From NCBI GenBank assembly GCA_015680685.1, contig MNCI01011448.1, positions 186,001 to 250,000 of the forward strand: a stretch of 64,000 nucleotides of DNA, in the 5' to 3' direction. Both the position numbers and the translations under genes were made by a program. This document shows, piece by piece, positions 31,199 to 40,312 of the stretch (the first letter of the stretch is position 1; each line of letters starts with the position of its first letter). The notes below the pieces were generated by a model. The model worked only from the letters and a program-made list of their open reading frames with translations. It was not told where the DNA came from and did no database searches. The stretch comes from Gnetum montanum (taxonomy: Eukaryota > Streptophyta > Gnetopsida > Gnetales > Gnetaceae).

Positions 31199-31666
31199 GT
31201 GTCTAAAAGGGACATCTAAAGTAGTGGCCATTTGAGCTAATAAATCAAGAACATAATTTTTTTCTCTCAAAATATGTTCAATGGATATGTTATCAAAATC
31301 TGGCACACCTTCTAATGTTTTAATGGTTGGGATCTCATTTATATATTTTTCCTCTCCTAATGGTGGCAAGTCACCCAAAAGGAATGTTTTTTTATCATGT
31401 TGATGATAAGGCAAGGTATCTTCATAGATTTCTTTACATTCACTAAAAGAAAAAGGATTTATTTTTGAAATTTCACTCTCATGGTCATTTATAACATGTT
31501 CACCAAGCCAAACTTCAATGACTCCAATATAAAGATCAGTATTTTGATTTTCCAAAGATTTATTTTGTTGATCAAAAGTTGTTACCATTTGTTTATAGAA
31601 AGGCCCTCTTGGTATGATCATATATTTGGATTTTCTTTTAATAGGAATTAATAATTTTGAGAAATT
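31199..31666 (-). pseudogene. Gypsy-G PR-RH linker with RT deleted
   Basis: A 146-codon frame overlaps this segment. It opens just after the protease (IIPRGPFYKQMV), continues through an acidic region and ends SIEHILREKNYVLDLLAQMA, which is the C-terminal helix of a gypsy RNase H (REKNxxADxLAxMA). The whole RT and most of RNase H are therefore lost between the linker and this end, apparently by one in-frame deletion near 31,290. Confidence 0.7.
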
Positions 31667-32101
31667 TCACCTAAAGAAGCCTCCAAACATGGCTACAAAA
31701 GTCCTTGATAAAAGCACACCATAAGTGGGTGACATATCAAGTACTAAGATATCTATATAACATGTAAATGTAGGGTATTGTTTAAGTTGTACTTTCACTC
31801 CTTTTAATGATCCTACTATGGGTACATTAGATCCATTGAGTTGTATGATACTTCTCACTTGTGGTAGCATTCATGATTCTAATGTTTTACATACCTCAAG
31901 TGGCATGATGCTAATAGTTGCTTCAAAATCCATGAAAAAATTACAAACATTCTTTCCTAAAATAATCAAAGTTGTCAAGAAAGGAGGTTGATCTTTCTTG
32001 TTTGACATGGAGTTGCTTATGTTTTGTACTAATAACACATTAGGACTTTCTGCAAAATGAACTTGCCTCTTGATTATTGGAGATTTTTTTATTATTTTCA
32101 A
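31667..32101 (-). pseudogene. Gypsy-G protease
   Basis: Retropepsin-like. ILGKNVCNFFMDFEATISIM holds the active-site position, where the expected D-(S/L/T)-G-A reads D-F-E-A, so the Gly is lost. Then VCKTLES, a stop, MLPQVRSIIQLNGSNVPIVG, ILVLDMSPTYGVLLSRTFVA and MFGG. The GVLLSR motif after the second hydrophobic strand is typical of this gypsy type. The frame is broken once, between the two halves (near 31,870). Confidence 0.8.
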
Positions 32102-33590
32102 GTCTATGAACTATCTTTTGAATCACGTCTTTTATTTCATTAAAGTGTAGAAGATCATACATTGAAATGTTGGCTTTAACCCTTTTCAAATCCTCAACTA
32201 GATCATAAGTCTTATGTTCATCTTTGGATTCTTGTTGAGGTGGAGTTCTTCTAAGTATAGAAGGGGAGTATGGTCATTATGGGGCATTTTGTTGGGATGG
32301 CCCAATTTGATTATTTGTGTTGTTTTGACTAGGAACTCTTCTGTTTGGAGTAGTATAAGGATTATTCCTAGTTTGTTGTTATGTGGTGTTCATAATGTCA
32401 CTAAGTCTATGGTAGTGAGTGTTATGTGGGTTGGGATCACTTACTATAACTTGTTCCAATGAGGAAACTTCCTCATTTTCTATTTCATGAGGTATGTTCA
32501 AGACCATAATTAGGGTTTTCCCATTTTTTTGACTTTGGGCATTATCACCATATAATGCTAAAAATTGAGGACAAGTTGTCTCATAATGTTGTCTAGTGTT
32601 ATGAAGACGATAATAATCATCATTGATTGATGTGTTCAATTTTTTAGATTGTATAGGAACTTTACTGTTGTTTCACTTAAATTCAACTACTTAATTGGAA
32701 AGCTTTTGAAGTGAAGTCAATATTTGCATCATTTGGTTTTTTGTTTGACAAGTGGATGCATTAGGATTGGATATATGATGGATTGGATCAAAGCTTTCAA
32801 TTGATCATCACTTAAATTGGTATTTGATGGTAAAAATTAAGAGGATGTGCTACCTTAAAAACAACTATTTGTAGGTTGATTCATTTGAAAGGGAGTGGCC
32901 ATTTGGAACAAAGTATTATTCATCAGGAAATCTTGTGGTGGTAAATGGGTAGACTACATAGGATTTCTAACCTTCATCATCCCAAAATACATTTGAATGC
33001 TATTCATCAAGGTAATTTATTCCAACTCAATAGCCTTATCCATTACTCCTTGTATTTCTATTATGTTGGGATCAGATTTAATGGCATAGGTGAAGAATGG
33101 ATCAATGGTAGAAATTGAGGATATGAATAGGGTATGGATGCATCTCATTTAGCACATAAGAAAGTTGATGGAGGAATGTTAGATTGTAATCCTAGATAAT
33201 TTTCCCAGATATTTTCCTTAGGCTTGTGAAATTGGTTGATGCTATGGCAAGGATAGTGAACTTATCGAACTAAAGTAGGAACTTATTTTTAAACTCTTTC
33301 CATGAGTCGATAGAGGCATTTGGGAGCATCAAAAACCATTAGGTGGCTTTGCTTCTAAAAGTTGTCATAAATACCCTACATGATATGTCATTTTGGACAA
33401 TGTTATGGATGCCTAGTAAGGTTTTAAAACATTGTATATGTTTGCAGGCATTACTAGTAGGGGTTGCGGGATCAAAGAACAAATTTATGTTTTGGAGTAA
33501 TTTTGGAATATCATGATAGTTGGTGAAGTTAAAGGGGTTGCTCACCAAGGGAGCTAGGGGTTGATTGGTTGCCATCCTAGTTTGATTTCT
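32102..33590 (-). pseudogene. Gypsy-G gag (decayed)
   Basis: The start is likely ATGGCAACCAATCAACCCC (33,575). It opens MATNQPLAPLVSN and contains the gag core FKTLLGIHNIVQNDI, then RVFMTTFRSKATxWFLMLP, SWKEFKNKFLL and further decayed helices. The C-terminal part (32,380-32,640) has only traces. It is riddled with stops; no zinc knuckle was certain. Confidence 0.7.
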
Positions 33591-33709
33591 TCTAGGGATA
33601 GAACTTGGAAATCATGAATCTCATTATTTTTTTAAAGTAAAATGATGAGTAGCTAGTCGACTAGGGGCAAGAGTAGAACCTCTTTGTTGAGATGTTCTAT
33701 AGAAAGATT
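33591..33709 (-). other. Gypsy-G leader remnant
   Basis: Non-coding; ends at the Tat-C LTR terminus. The expected Gypsy-G PBS and 5' LTR are not present here and should lie beyond Tat-C, outside the window. Confidence 0.5.
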
Positions 33710-34079
33710 TGTAGCAATCAAAAAAGTTAGAAGCTAGAATGGTACACTGAGAGGTCTACGGTCATACAGCCTTGATCCCATGTCTACGTGAGGGCCTACT
33801 AGAAAATGAAGGTAGGGTGCCTAGAATCATCTTGCTGATCGAACTGGGACTTACGAGGTGTTATGGGAAAATGAACATGAGGGGTTTGCATGGTATTTTT
33901 GACATCCACAATGCCTATGGGGGTGAGCATAGTCAATGATTCTGGTGCAAAATGAGGATGCAAACATGAAAATATGTGATAAAATAATGAAAAATATGAG
34001 TGGAATGCTAAAATGCAAGTGAAAATGCTAAAAATGTGCATGATGTGAGTGAGAGAGAGAGAGTGGCACCACCCCAAAT

Positions 34080-34099
34080 GGGNGGGGGGGGGGGGGGGG
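34080..34099. repeat. Poly-G run with an ambiguous base
   Basis: About 19 G with an N at 34,083. It is a homopolymer that the assembly did not resolve, inside the Tat-C LTR. Confidence 0.9.
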
Positions 34100-35150
34100 A
34101 TGGTAGGGAGTGTAATTAATTACAAAGAGAAGGTGAGGAGGTACATAGTATACAAATAGGTGTAGAATGTAGCGTTGTCATAGTCTTAGGATATCTAGGC
34201 TACAAAACCGATGTTTGCCATGAAATTCAAGCTTGCTGGGTTGGCTACCATGGTGTCCTATGAGCTACAGTGGTCTATACGATGCAATGGTGCTATGGTG
34301 GTGTGCAATGGTGCCAAGTGCTATCCCAAAGTTTGCCAAAATGCCAAGTGTGCTCCAATGCTAAATGCCAAGAATGCCAATGCTCAAATTTCCCAACCCC
34401 TAGAATGTTGAGCACTAGGATATTCATAGGCCTAGGGTTAGCATAATTCATGGATTGAGAACTACATGGTAGAGGGGTAGTTGGAACTACACTAGCCCCA
34501 ACTATGCTCCCACTGAAGGAAATGGTGTTTTGTTGGTATGCTCCAATGGACCCTATGAGACTGCCAAACTGTGACTACACTACCAAGACTTCATGCACAA
34601 GTGCTAAATAGGTCATAGCATACCTAAAAATAATGCAAAATAGTATAATTTTGGAGACTACACTCTGGGGCTACGATGTCCACTCCCTCAAGTGGTGTTG
34701 AGTGTAGGTACAATTTTGGGGGCAAATAGAGGATGTAAAAGAAATGAAAATTACTAATTTTTCTTGCTAAAGGAATGTTGGAGCTAAGATGAAGGCCTAT
34801 GTTGAGTTATGGAGGCTTCTGAAGGTAGTTCTGCATGACTACGCTCTAGGTCGTAGTCCAAAAATTAGATAAATTTTTCCAAATGATGTGGTCTAATGCA
34901 AACTATGTTGACTACACTTTGGATTGTAGTCCCAGCAAGAAAAGCATAGCTTGACACTTAGAAAAATATAGCAAAAACCTATGTCCTCATGCAAACTTTG
35001 CTAACTATGCTCTGGAGCATAGTAGGAAGCATAGCCTCAGAAGTTAGAAAATTTTTTGAACTATTTCTTCCATCCCAAGCTAGCCTAATAACCTCTAGCT
35101 TTACACTTAGGAAAATTTGTAAAACTAGCCATTTCTATGCTAACTATGTT

Positions 35151-35172
35151 GACTACACTCTAGAGTGTAGTC
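35151..35172. repeat. Palindrome in Tat-C U3
   Basis: Perfect 22-bp palindrome, half-site GACTACACTCT. A weaker copy with centre CTGGAG lies near 35,005-35,024. Confidence 0.9.
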
Positions 35173-35373
35173 CCAGCAAGCAGAGCATAGTGAGGACACT
35201 TAGAAAATTTTGTAGCTATTGTTGACACTTAGAAGAATCTTTCAAATTTAGGCTATTTGTGTCAATTATGTTGATTATGCTTTGAAGCTAGTCCTAGCAA
35301 TGGCAAGCAAAGTCTCAACACTTAGAAAAAAATTGTAGTTGAGACCTAGTGGCCCAAATTTGATGGTGTTTCA

Positions 35374-36879
35374 TTGGTCCCTCTTTGTTGACATCTAGAG
35401 GAGTGTCCCAAGAGACATCAACAAAGAACACAAAATATCATGGTAGGCCTAGCACCAACATTGCTCATCATTACCTAACTAGATGTTAGTTCATGATGCT
35501 CAAGAGTGCCAAGGGTAATGGTACGTTGGAGATAAACGATATAAGGAATGCATTAGGGGATAATAAGAAAATGAAATGCAAGTAGTGTGATAGTACAAGA
35601 TGTGATACCAAAGTGGCTTATTGTGAAAATAGTGATCTTTCATCAAAGTGCTTGTGAGAGAGTCAACATCCATTGCACAAAAAAGGTTTACCCCTAAAAT
35701 TATGATCTCTTATTGGAGTGCTTGTGAAAAGGTTGATGTGGATTTAGGGTTGAACCCATTGCAAAATTGAAGCTTTTCTAGTTTTACTTGGGGACATTTT
35801 TTGCTCCATTCCTCTTTTTTTTTTTTGTGTTTTCTTACTTTTTGACTGCATGGCGAACCTACTTTGGGTTCTACACATTACAAGATGCTAGCTACAAGAT
35901 GCTTTTTGTTAGGTGGATTACATGACACCTAATAAGCTTTTCTTTAGTACAACTATGTCACATCTATAGGATAGGTGTTTCCTTACTGAGATGAGTTGCA
36001 TTACATTTTCTTGGGCTTTGACTAGCTTACAAAGATTTCCCATGGGACGAGTTGCATTACATCTACTATGGGTTCTATGATTAATGTAAAGAGGATGTCA
36101 TGTGCATTAGGGGTTGCAAGCTTGGTGATGCAAGGGAAGGCAGGAAAATGCAAGGTAAAAGTGGTGAATGTAAGCAGGCTATAGCAGGGTAATAAGGATA
36201 TGCACTCTTAAGTATCTTAGCTAGTCTAATCATGCACATCAGAGCAATGTGGTAACTTGCCACTACAATGAGATGCATCTTTGCATGACCAACTCTAAGG
36301 CTTTTTCTTGCAAACATAACCCAAAGAAAATAAGAAATAGCCACACAACATGAGATGAGAGTAAATTGCTGGATGTAAGGATGTTATAAGTACTATAATA
36401 TCTAGACCAGTTGCAAGAGCTTGAATAGCTAGTGCAGAAAAACTAGCGCAAGTGCTAGAGCAAGAAGGCAGTAAAAGCTCCAAAGACCACACTAGTGGCA
36501 AGTGACTAAGAAATGGCAAGAGCCCAAAAGAATCAACAAGGGGATGAGGGACATAATGTTGCCACTCCTCTAAATGGTTGTGTTGACAATCAAAGCTTTA
36601 AGAAACAATGAAGTGCCCAAGGCTGGTAATGCTATTAATGCAAACTAGAGCTAGTAGTGCTAGTGACCATGGCAGGAGCTCTAAAAGGTTAGCAAAATGC
36701 CCAAGGGCATATCTAGAAGATCAGAAAAATTCCAGAGGACAATGACATTGCGAAGGTTCCAGATGCCTCTTTTGATGATAGGGAATCCATTCTAGAAGTG
36801 TAGTGTCCCGACCTCACATACAAAATGTGGGAAAATGGCATGAAGTTGAAAATATTATTGCTCACTTGTCTACAAAACT
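35374..36879 (-). other. Tat-C 3' UTR
   Basis: Next to the LTR is the polypurine tract CAACAAAGAGGGACCAA (minus strand, 35,374-35,390). Further on are a T-rich tract (35,811-35,832) and conserved 3' UTR blocks: GATGAGTTGCATTACAT type repeats at 35,990-36,065 and the GAGATGCATCTTTGCATGAC block near 36,270. Minus-strand frames (36,081-36,519) are similar to a frame in Tat-D at 55,265-55,693, but the similarity is at the DNA level. Confidence 0.65.
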
Positions 36880-37400
36880 ATGTGTGTTGAACTCCAAACT
36901 TAGTCTAAGGTCCTAGTAGACCATATGCTATGCTAGTTTAGGGTCCTAGCATACCATGAACCTAGTTTAAGGCCCTAGTAGACTATATGTTATGCTAGTT
37001 TAGGGTCCTAGTAGACCATGAACCTAGTTTAAGGCCCTAGTAGACTATATGTTATGCTAGTTTAGGGTCCTAGTAGACCATGAACCTAGTTTAAGGTCCT
37101 AGTAGGCTATGATGTGGTAGTTTATAGTCCTAGAAGACTACTATGTGCTAGTTTAACATCATAGTGGATAGTGGATGTTGTTATAGTTTAATGTCATAAA
37201 CCAAGGATGAGCTGTGCCAATTTAGTATCATAGAGAATGGTCTTTGCTAGTTTATAGTCATAGAAAACTATTTGTACCAGTTTAGCATTATAGTAGACAA
37301 TCTATGCCAGTTTATAGTTGTAATAGACTATGGATATGGATGCCAGTTTAATGTCATAGTGGACATGTTGTGCCATTTTATAGTCATAGAAAACTATTGA
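36880..37400 (-). repeat. TTAAACTAG minisatellite array, Tat-C 3' UTR
   Basis: About 15 degenerate units reading CTAGTTTAAGG.CCTAGTAGAC or TAGTTTA(A/T)(A/C)(G/A)TCATAG on the plus strand. It includes a higher-order duplication: the 62-bp units 36,954-37,015 and 37,016-37,077 look identical, and a third begins at 37,078. Confidence 0.85.
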
Positions 37401-37424
37401 TTACCTTGCTTCGTAAAGACAAAG

Positions 37425-38132
37425 TGTTGCATGTTAGGCTTTAGGTACAAGTGGTTCACTTTGCAAATTCATTACCATCATGGTCAACAAGCTTGAATGT
37501 CCCATTTTCATAAGCCTTGATAACTAAGAAAGGCCCTTGGATAATAATTTATCTGTGGGTTCACGAACAACTTTGAGGACCAAGTTCCCCTTCTTGATTG
37601 GGCATTGATGCTAATTATGATAGTTTTTCTACTATTGTGTTTTTTGGTACCACTTGATATGATTATGTGTCTACATATGCTCCTCCTCTATGGAGTCAAG
37701 GTCCATGGTTCTCAACTTGTCATTTTGCACCACATTGATGAAGCTTGAGAGGATTACACAAAGTTATGTGACCTAAAATTCAAGAGGAAATATGGCTTAG
37801 ATCCATAAACCAAATTGTATGGCATCTTACTTGTTGTAGTTCTTCATGTTGTGCAGTAGGCCCAAAGTGCATAGATCAGTTGCATGTGCCATCATTATTT
37901 GCTACTACTAAGCATCTTCTTTAAAAGATTGATGATGACCTTGTTTGTAGCCTCTACTTGGCCATTCACCTGTGGGTAGTCGGGTGATGAAAAGGAATGT
38001 TTGATCCTGAATCATTCACAAAAGGCTTTGGTCTTAGTATTACTAAACTATGGCCTATTTTTGATGACAATCGTTATGGGTAAATCAAAGTGGATCACTA
38101 TGTTGTCAAGTATAAATTTGCAAACTTGCTAT
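37425..38132 (-). pseudogene. Tat-C integrase, C-terminal two thirds
   Basis: Minus-strand translation begins at the Tat-D LTR junction with VCKFILDNIVIHFDLPITIV, then a TAG at 38,048-38,050 at the Gln of the GPQF motif. [20 protein letters not shown] (catalytic Glu) and MPYNLVYGSKP follow. The C-terminal domain has LVLKVV-like and EPTDKL pieces, then GPFLVIKAYENGTFKLVDHD near 37,460. It closely matches Tat-D ([20 protein letters not shown]). It is truncated at its N-terminal side by the Tat-D insertion. Confidence 0.87.
38128..38132. repeat. Candidate target site at left end of Tat-D
   Basis: GCTAT precedes the Tat-D LTR. The partner copy should lie beyond the window with the rest of the Tat-C integrase. 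Confidence 0.5.
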
Positions 38133-38495
38133 TGAAACACCACCAAATTTGAGCAACAATACCTCAATAGAAAATTTTTCTAAGTGTTAACACAAGCTAA
38201 ATGTTTTCTAAGTGTTTGGCCCATTCTTTTTCTAGGACTACACTCTAAAGCATAGTTAGGATAGCACATAGCATAGAGCTAGATTTGCAAAATTTTCTAA
38301 GTGTCAACAACAGTTGCAAAATTTTTCTAAGTGTTGTGCTATGTTTCCATTCTTCCTACTACACTTTAGAGTGTAGTCAATGTAGCATTCACTTCAGTAG
38401 CTAGTTTGCCTAGGTGTCAAGCCAAAAGCTATCAAGCTAGGTTAGCATGAAAAGAATATGTGGTAGATTTTCTAACTCCTGAAGCTATCCCTCTT

Positions 38496-38515
38496 GCTAC
38501 ACTCTAGAGTGTAGC
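38496..38515. repeat. Perfect 20-bp palindrome in Tat-D U3
   Basis: GCTACACTCTAGAGTGTAGC. A sister site at 38,358-38,377 has one mismatched pair. Confidence 0.92.
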
Positions 38516-39092
38516 CAGTGTAGCCTAGATGAATATTACAAGTTTTGCCAATTTTTTCTAAGTGTAAGTGCTACGCTCTCACTTTCCCCTGCTATGCTTC
38601 AAAGCGTAGCAAATACTAGAGTTCAATTTTTGCAGAATTTGCCTAACTATTGGGCTACACTCTAGAACATAGCCAGCATAGAAATGTAGGATAGCCTCCA
38701 AAAGCTTCTAGAGCTTAGCACTGGCCTTCATCTTAGCTTCAACACCTCTTCGGCAAGCAAGATTTGCAATTTGCATCTCTTTTCGCATCCCTCCTTTGTC
38801 CCGAAATTTTACATATACTTGTTCCCACTCAAAAAAGAAGAGAGCATAATCCCAGAGTGTAGCCTCCAAATTGCACTATTTTGCACTATTTGCAAGTACA
38901 TTGTAGTCTTTTTGACTCTAGCACATATAGCTTGGTAGCATAGTCACAGTTCAATAGTCTCTTAGGGTCCATTGGATCACACTAGAGCATAACACAATTT
39001 TTCTCTAGTGGAAGTGTAGTTGGGATCAATGTAACCTCACCTACCTCTTTTGCCATGTGGCACCCAATCCACACTTCATGTCAACCCTAACC

Positions 39093-39102
39093 CTATAAAT
39101 AT
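39093..39102 (+). promoter_or_regulatory. TATA box, Tat-D 5' LTR
   Basis: CTATAAATAT, in the same context (ACCCTAACCCTATAAAT) as the Tat-E box. Confidence 0.78.
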
Positions 39103-39830
39103 CCCTATGTTTCATATTTTAGGGGTTGGCATTTTTTAGTTGTTGGCATTTTAAAATAGTTGATGGGCAATTTCATTTTAGCAATTAGCACCTTGGCACC
39201 AACACCCTTGCATCTAGACACACTTAATGCTTTAGCAAAAAATTGGAATACCACCTTTGCATACCATAGCATACCATAACTCATAGGACATTATGATAGC
39301 AAACTTGGTAGGCTTACACTTCATGACATATGTTAGTTTCATAGCCTAGACACCCTAGAGACTGTGACTACACTACCTATTGTGCCTATCTATACATCGC
39401 ATACCTCCTCACCTCTCTTTTACAATTTCTACACTCCCTCATTTGGGGTGGTGCCATTCTTTCTTTCTCAAACTCCTTTGCATTTTTCAAGCATTTTCTT
39501 TGGCATTTATCATTGCACTTGCATTTTGTTTTGCTATTTGGCACACATTTTCACATTTTCATCATTGTTTTCACACTAGAAAACCCTCCTATGCTCTAGC
39601 TTAGTCAACCATAGTACCATCGAGAATACCATGCGAACCCTCAGCATCTATTTGTCAAAACTCTCTATAAGTCCTAATTTGATTGATAAGACCATCCCAG
39701 GCACTCCACCTCCATTTTTTCCCTTCAGTGACGACCCTTTAGATGGGGGAAAGCTTAGGGCTATACCATGGCCATGGATCCCTCGGCATGATTGTTCCAG
39801 CCATTGACATTTTCAATCACTATAGTTTTT

Positions 39831-39849
39831 TTACGCTAGAAGGAGGGTT
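39831..39849 (+). other. Primer-binding site, Tat-D (decayed)
   Basis: TTACGCTAGAAGGAGGG aligns to TGGCACTAGAAGGAGGG of Tat-B; the TGG has become TTA. Confidence 0.6.
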
Positions 39850-40312
39850 GTGCCATTTCCTTATATGTTTAGTGGTAGTCCCACATGCTCTCTACACCTT
39901 AGTTACTAGCTTCAAACTAGTGTAGACTTAACATCCCTATAGACCTATCAAAATAGTAGCTGGATCATAAGCTAGTGTAGAAGTTGTCTACAAGTCAGTT
40001 GGTGTAGGTTGAACCCAGTTGTTAGTTTCCTTAGAATCCGATTAGACAAAAGCCAAAGTGTATCTTTGGAACTTGGTCAAAACTTTGTGTACATAGAAGA
40101 GTATAGTTGGCTCTCAGGGTGAGAGTGTAGCAGGCCTTAGCGTAGCAAGTGTAGCACACCAAAGTTACTTTTTTCTTTAGTAACATTTTTAAACTTAGCC
40201 ATTTCCTCAACATTTTTTAGCACTTTCTTACTTAGCTCTTTTACAAAATTTCTATACTTATGCATTTTAGCATTTGCAACCTTTGCAACCTTTGCATCTT
40301 TTGTGTAGCATT
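39850..40312 (+). other. Tat-D leader
   Basis: Non-coding, with repeated CTAGTGTAGA words (39,910-40,010) and a T-rich tail of TTTAGC/CATTTTTTAGCAC pieces (40,180-40,290), like the longer array in Tat-E. Confidence 0.6.

Larger units (their letters stand above)
28981..33709 (-). mobile_element. Gypsy-G: internally deleted Ty3/Gypsy element of a second lineage
   Basis: Minus-strand order: gag (to about 33,577), protease, a linker, the last part of RNase H, and the integrase C-terminus (29,025). RT, most of RNase H and the integrase core are missing. A solo LTR of the Tat family sits inside it, and Tat-C interrupts it just upstream of gag. The protease (DxEATISIMP, then LDMSPTYGVLLSR) and the integrase end (FKIGDLVLKRD) differ from the Tat elements. 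They resemble a widespread plant gypsy type with the motif DIPxxxGMLLSRxW, which I cannot place precisely. Confidence 0.75.
33710..35373 (-). mobile_element. Tat-C 3' LTR (1,664 bp)
   Basis: Starts TGAAACACCATCAAATTTG at 35,373 and ends TTTTTTGATTGCTACA at 33,710, with the same terminal bases as the Tat-B 5' LTR. A decayed TATA box, CCTATGAATA, is at 34,421-34,430. U3 contains palindromes centred on CTAG, the best with 11-bp perfect arms at 35,151-35,172. The R/U5 part (GGGGTGGTGCCACTC on the minus strand) matches the Tat-D 5' LTR near 39,445, so C and D LTRs are close relatives. Confidence 0.88.
33710..38132 (-). mobile_element. Tat-C: 3' part of a Tat element (IN, 3' UTR, 3' LTR)
   Basis: Minus-strand order from right to left: integrase (37,425-38,132), minisatellite array (36,880-37,400), 3' UTR, polypurine tract and 3' LTR (33,710-35,373). 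It is cut inside the integrase by the 5' LTR of Tat-D. The rest (5' LTR, gag, PR, RT and the start of IN) would lie to the right of the Tat-D/E block, outside the window. AGATT at 33,705-33,709 would be one target-site copy. Confidence 0.85.
38133..39824 (+). mobile_element. Tat-D 5' LTR (1,692 bp)
   Basis: Starts TGAAACACCACCAAATTTG and ends CAATCACTATA. The TATA box CTATAAATAT is at 39,093-39,102. U3 contains about eight TTTTCTAAGTGT-type boxes and palindromes centred on CTAG: near-perfect at 38,358-38,377 and perfect at 38,496-38,515 (GCTACACTCTAGAGTGTAGC). The conserved U5 block lies at 39,669-39,710. Confidence 0.9.

Noticed and set aside
34080-34099. G-run as a G-quadruplex regulatory site
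   Set aside because: A single homopolymer containing an N is more likely an unresolved assembly tract; neighbouring LTR copies have no such run.
36954-37077. CRISPR-like regular repeat
   Set aside because: Units are directly adjacent without unique spacers and belong to a longer degenerate minisatellite in a plant retrotransposon.
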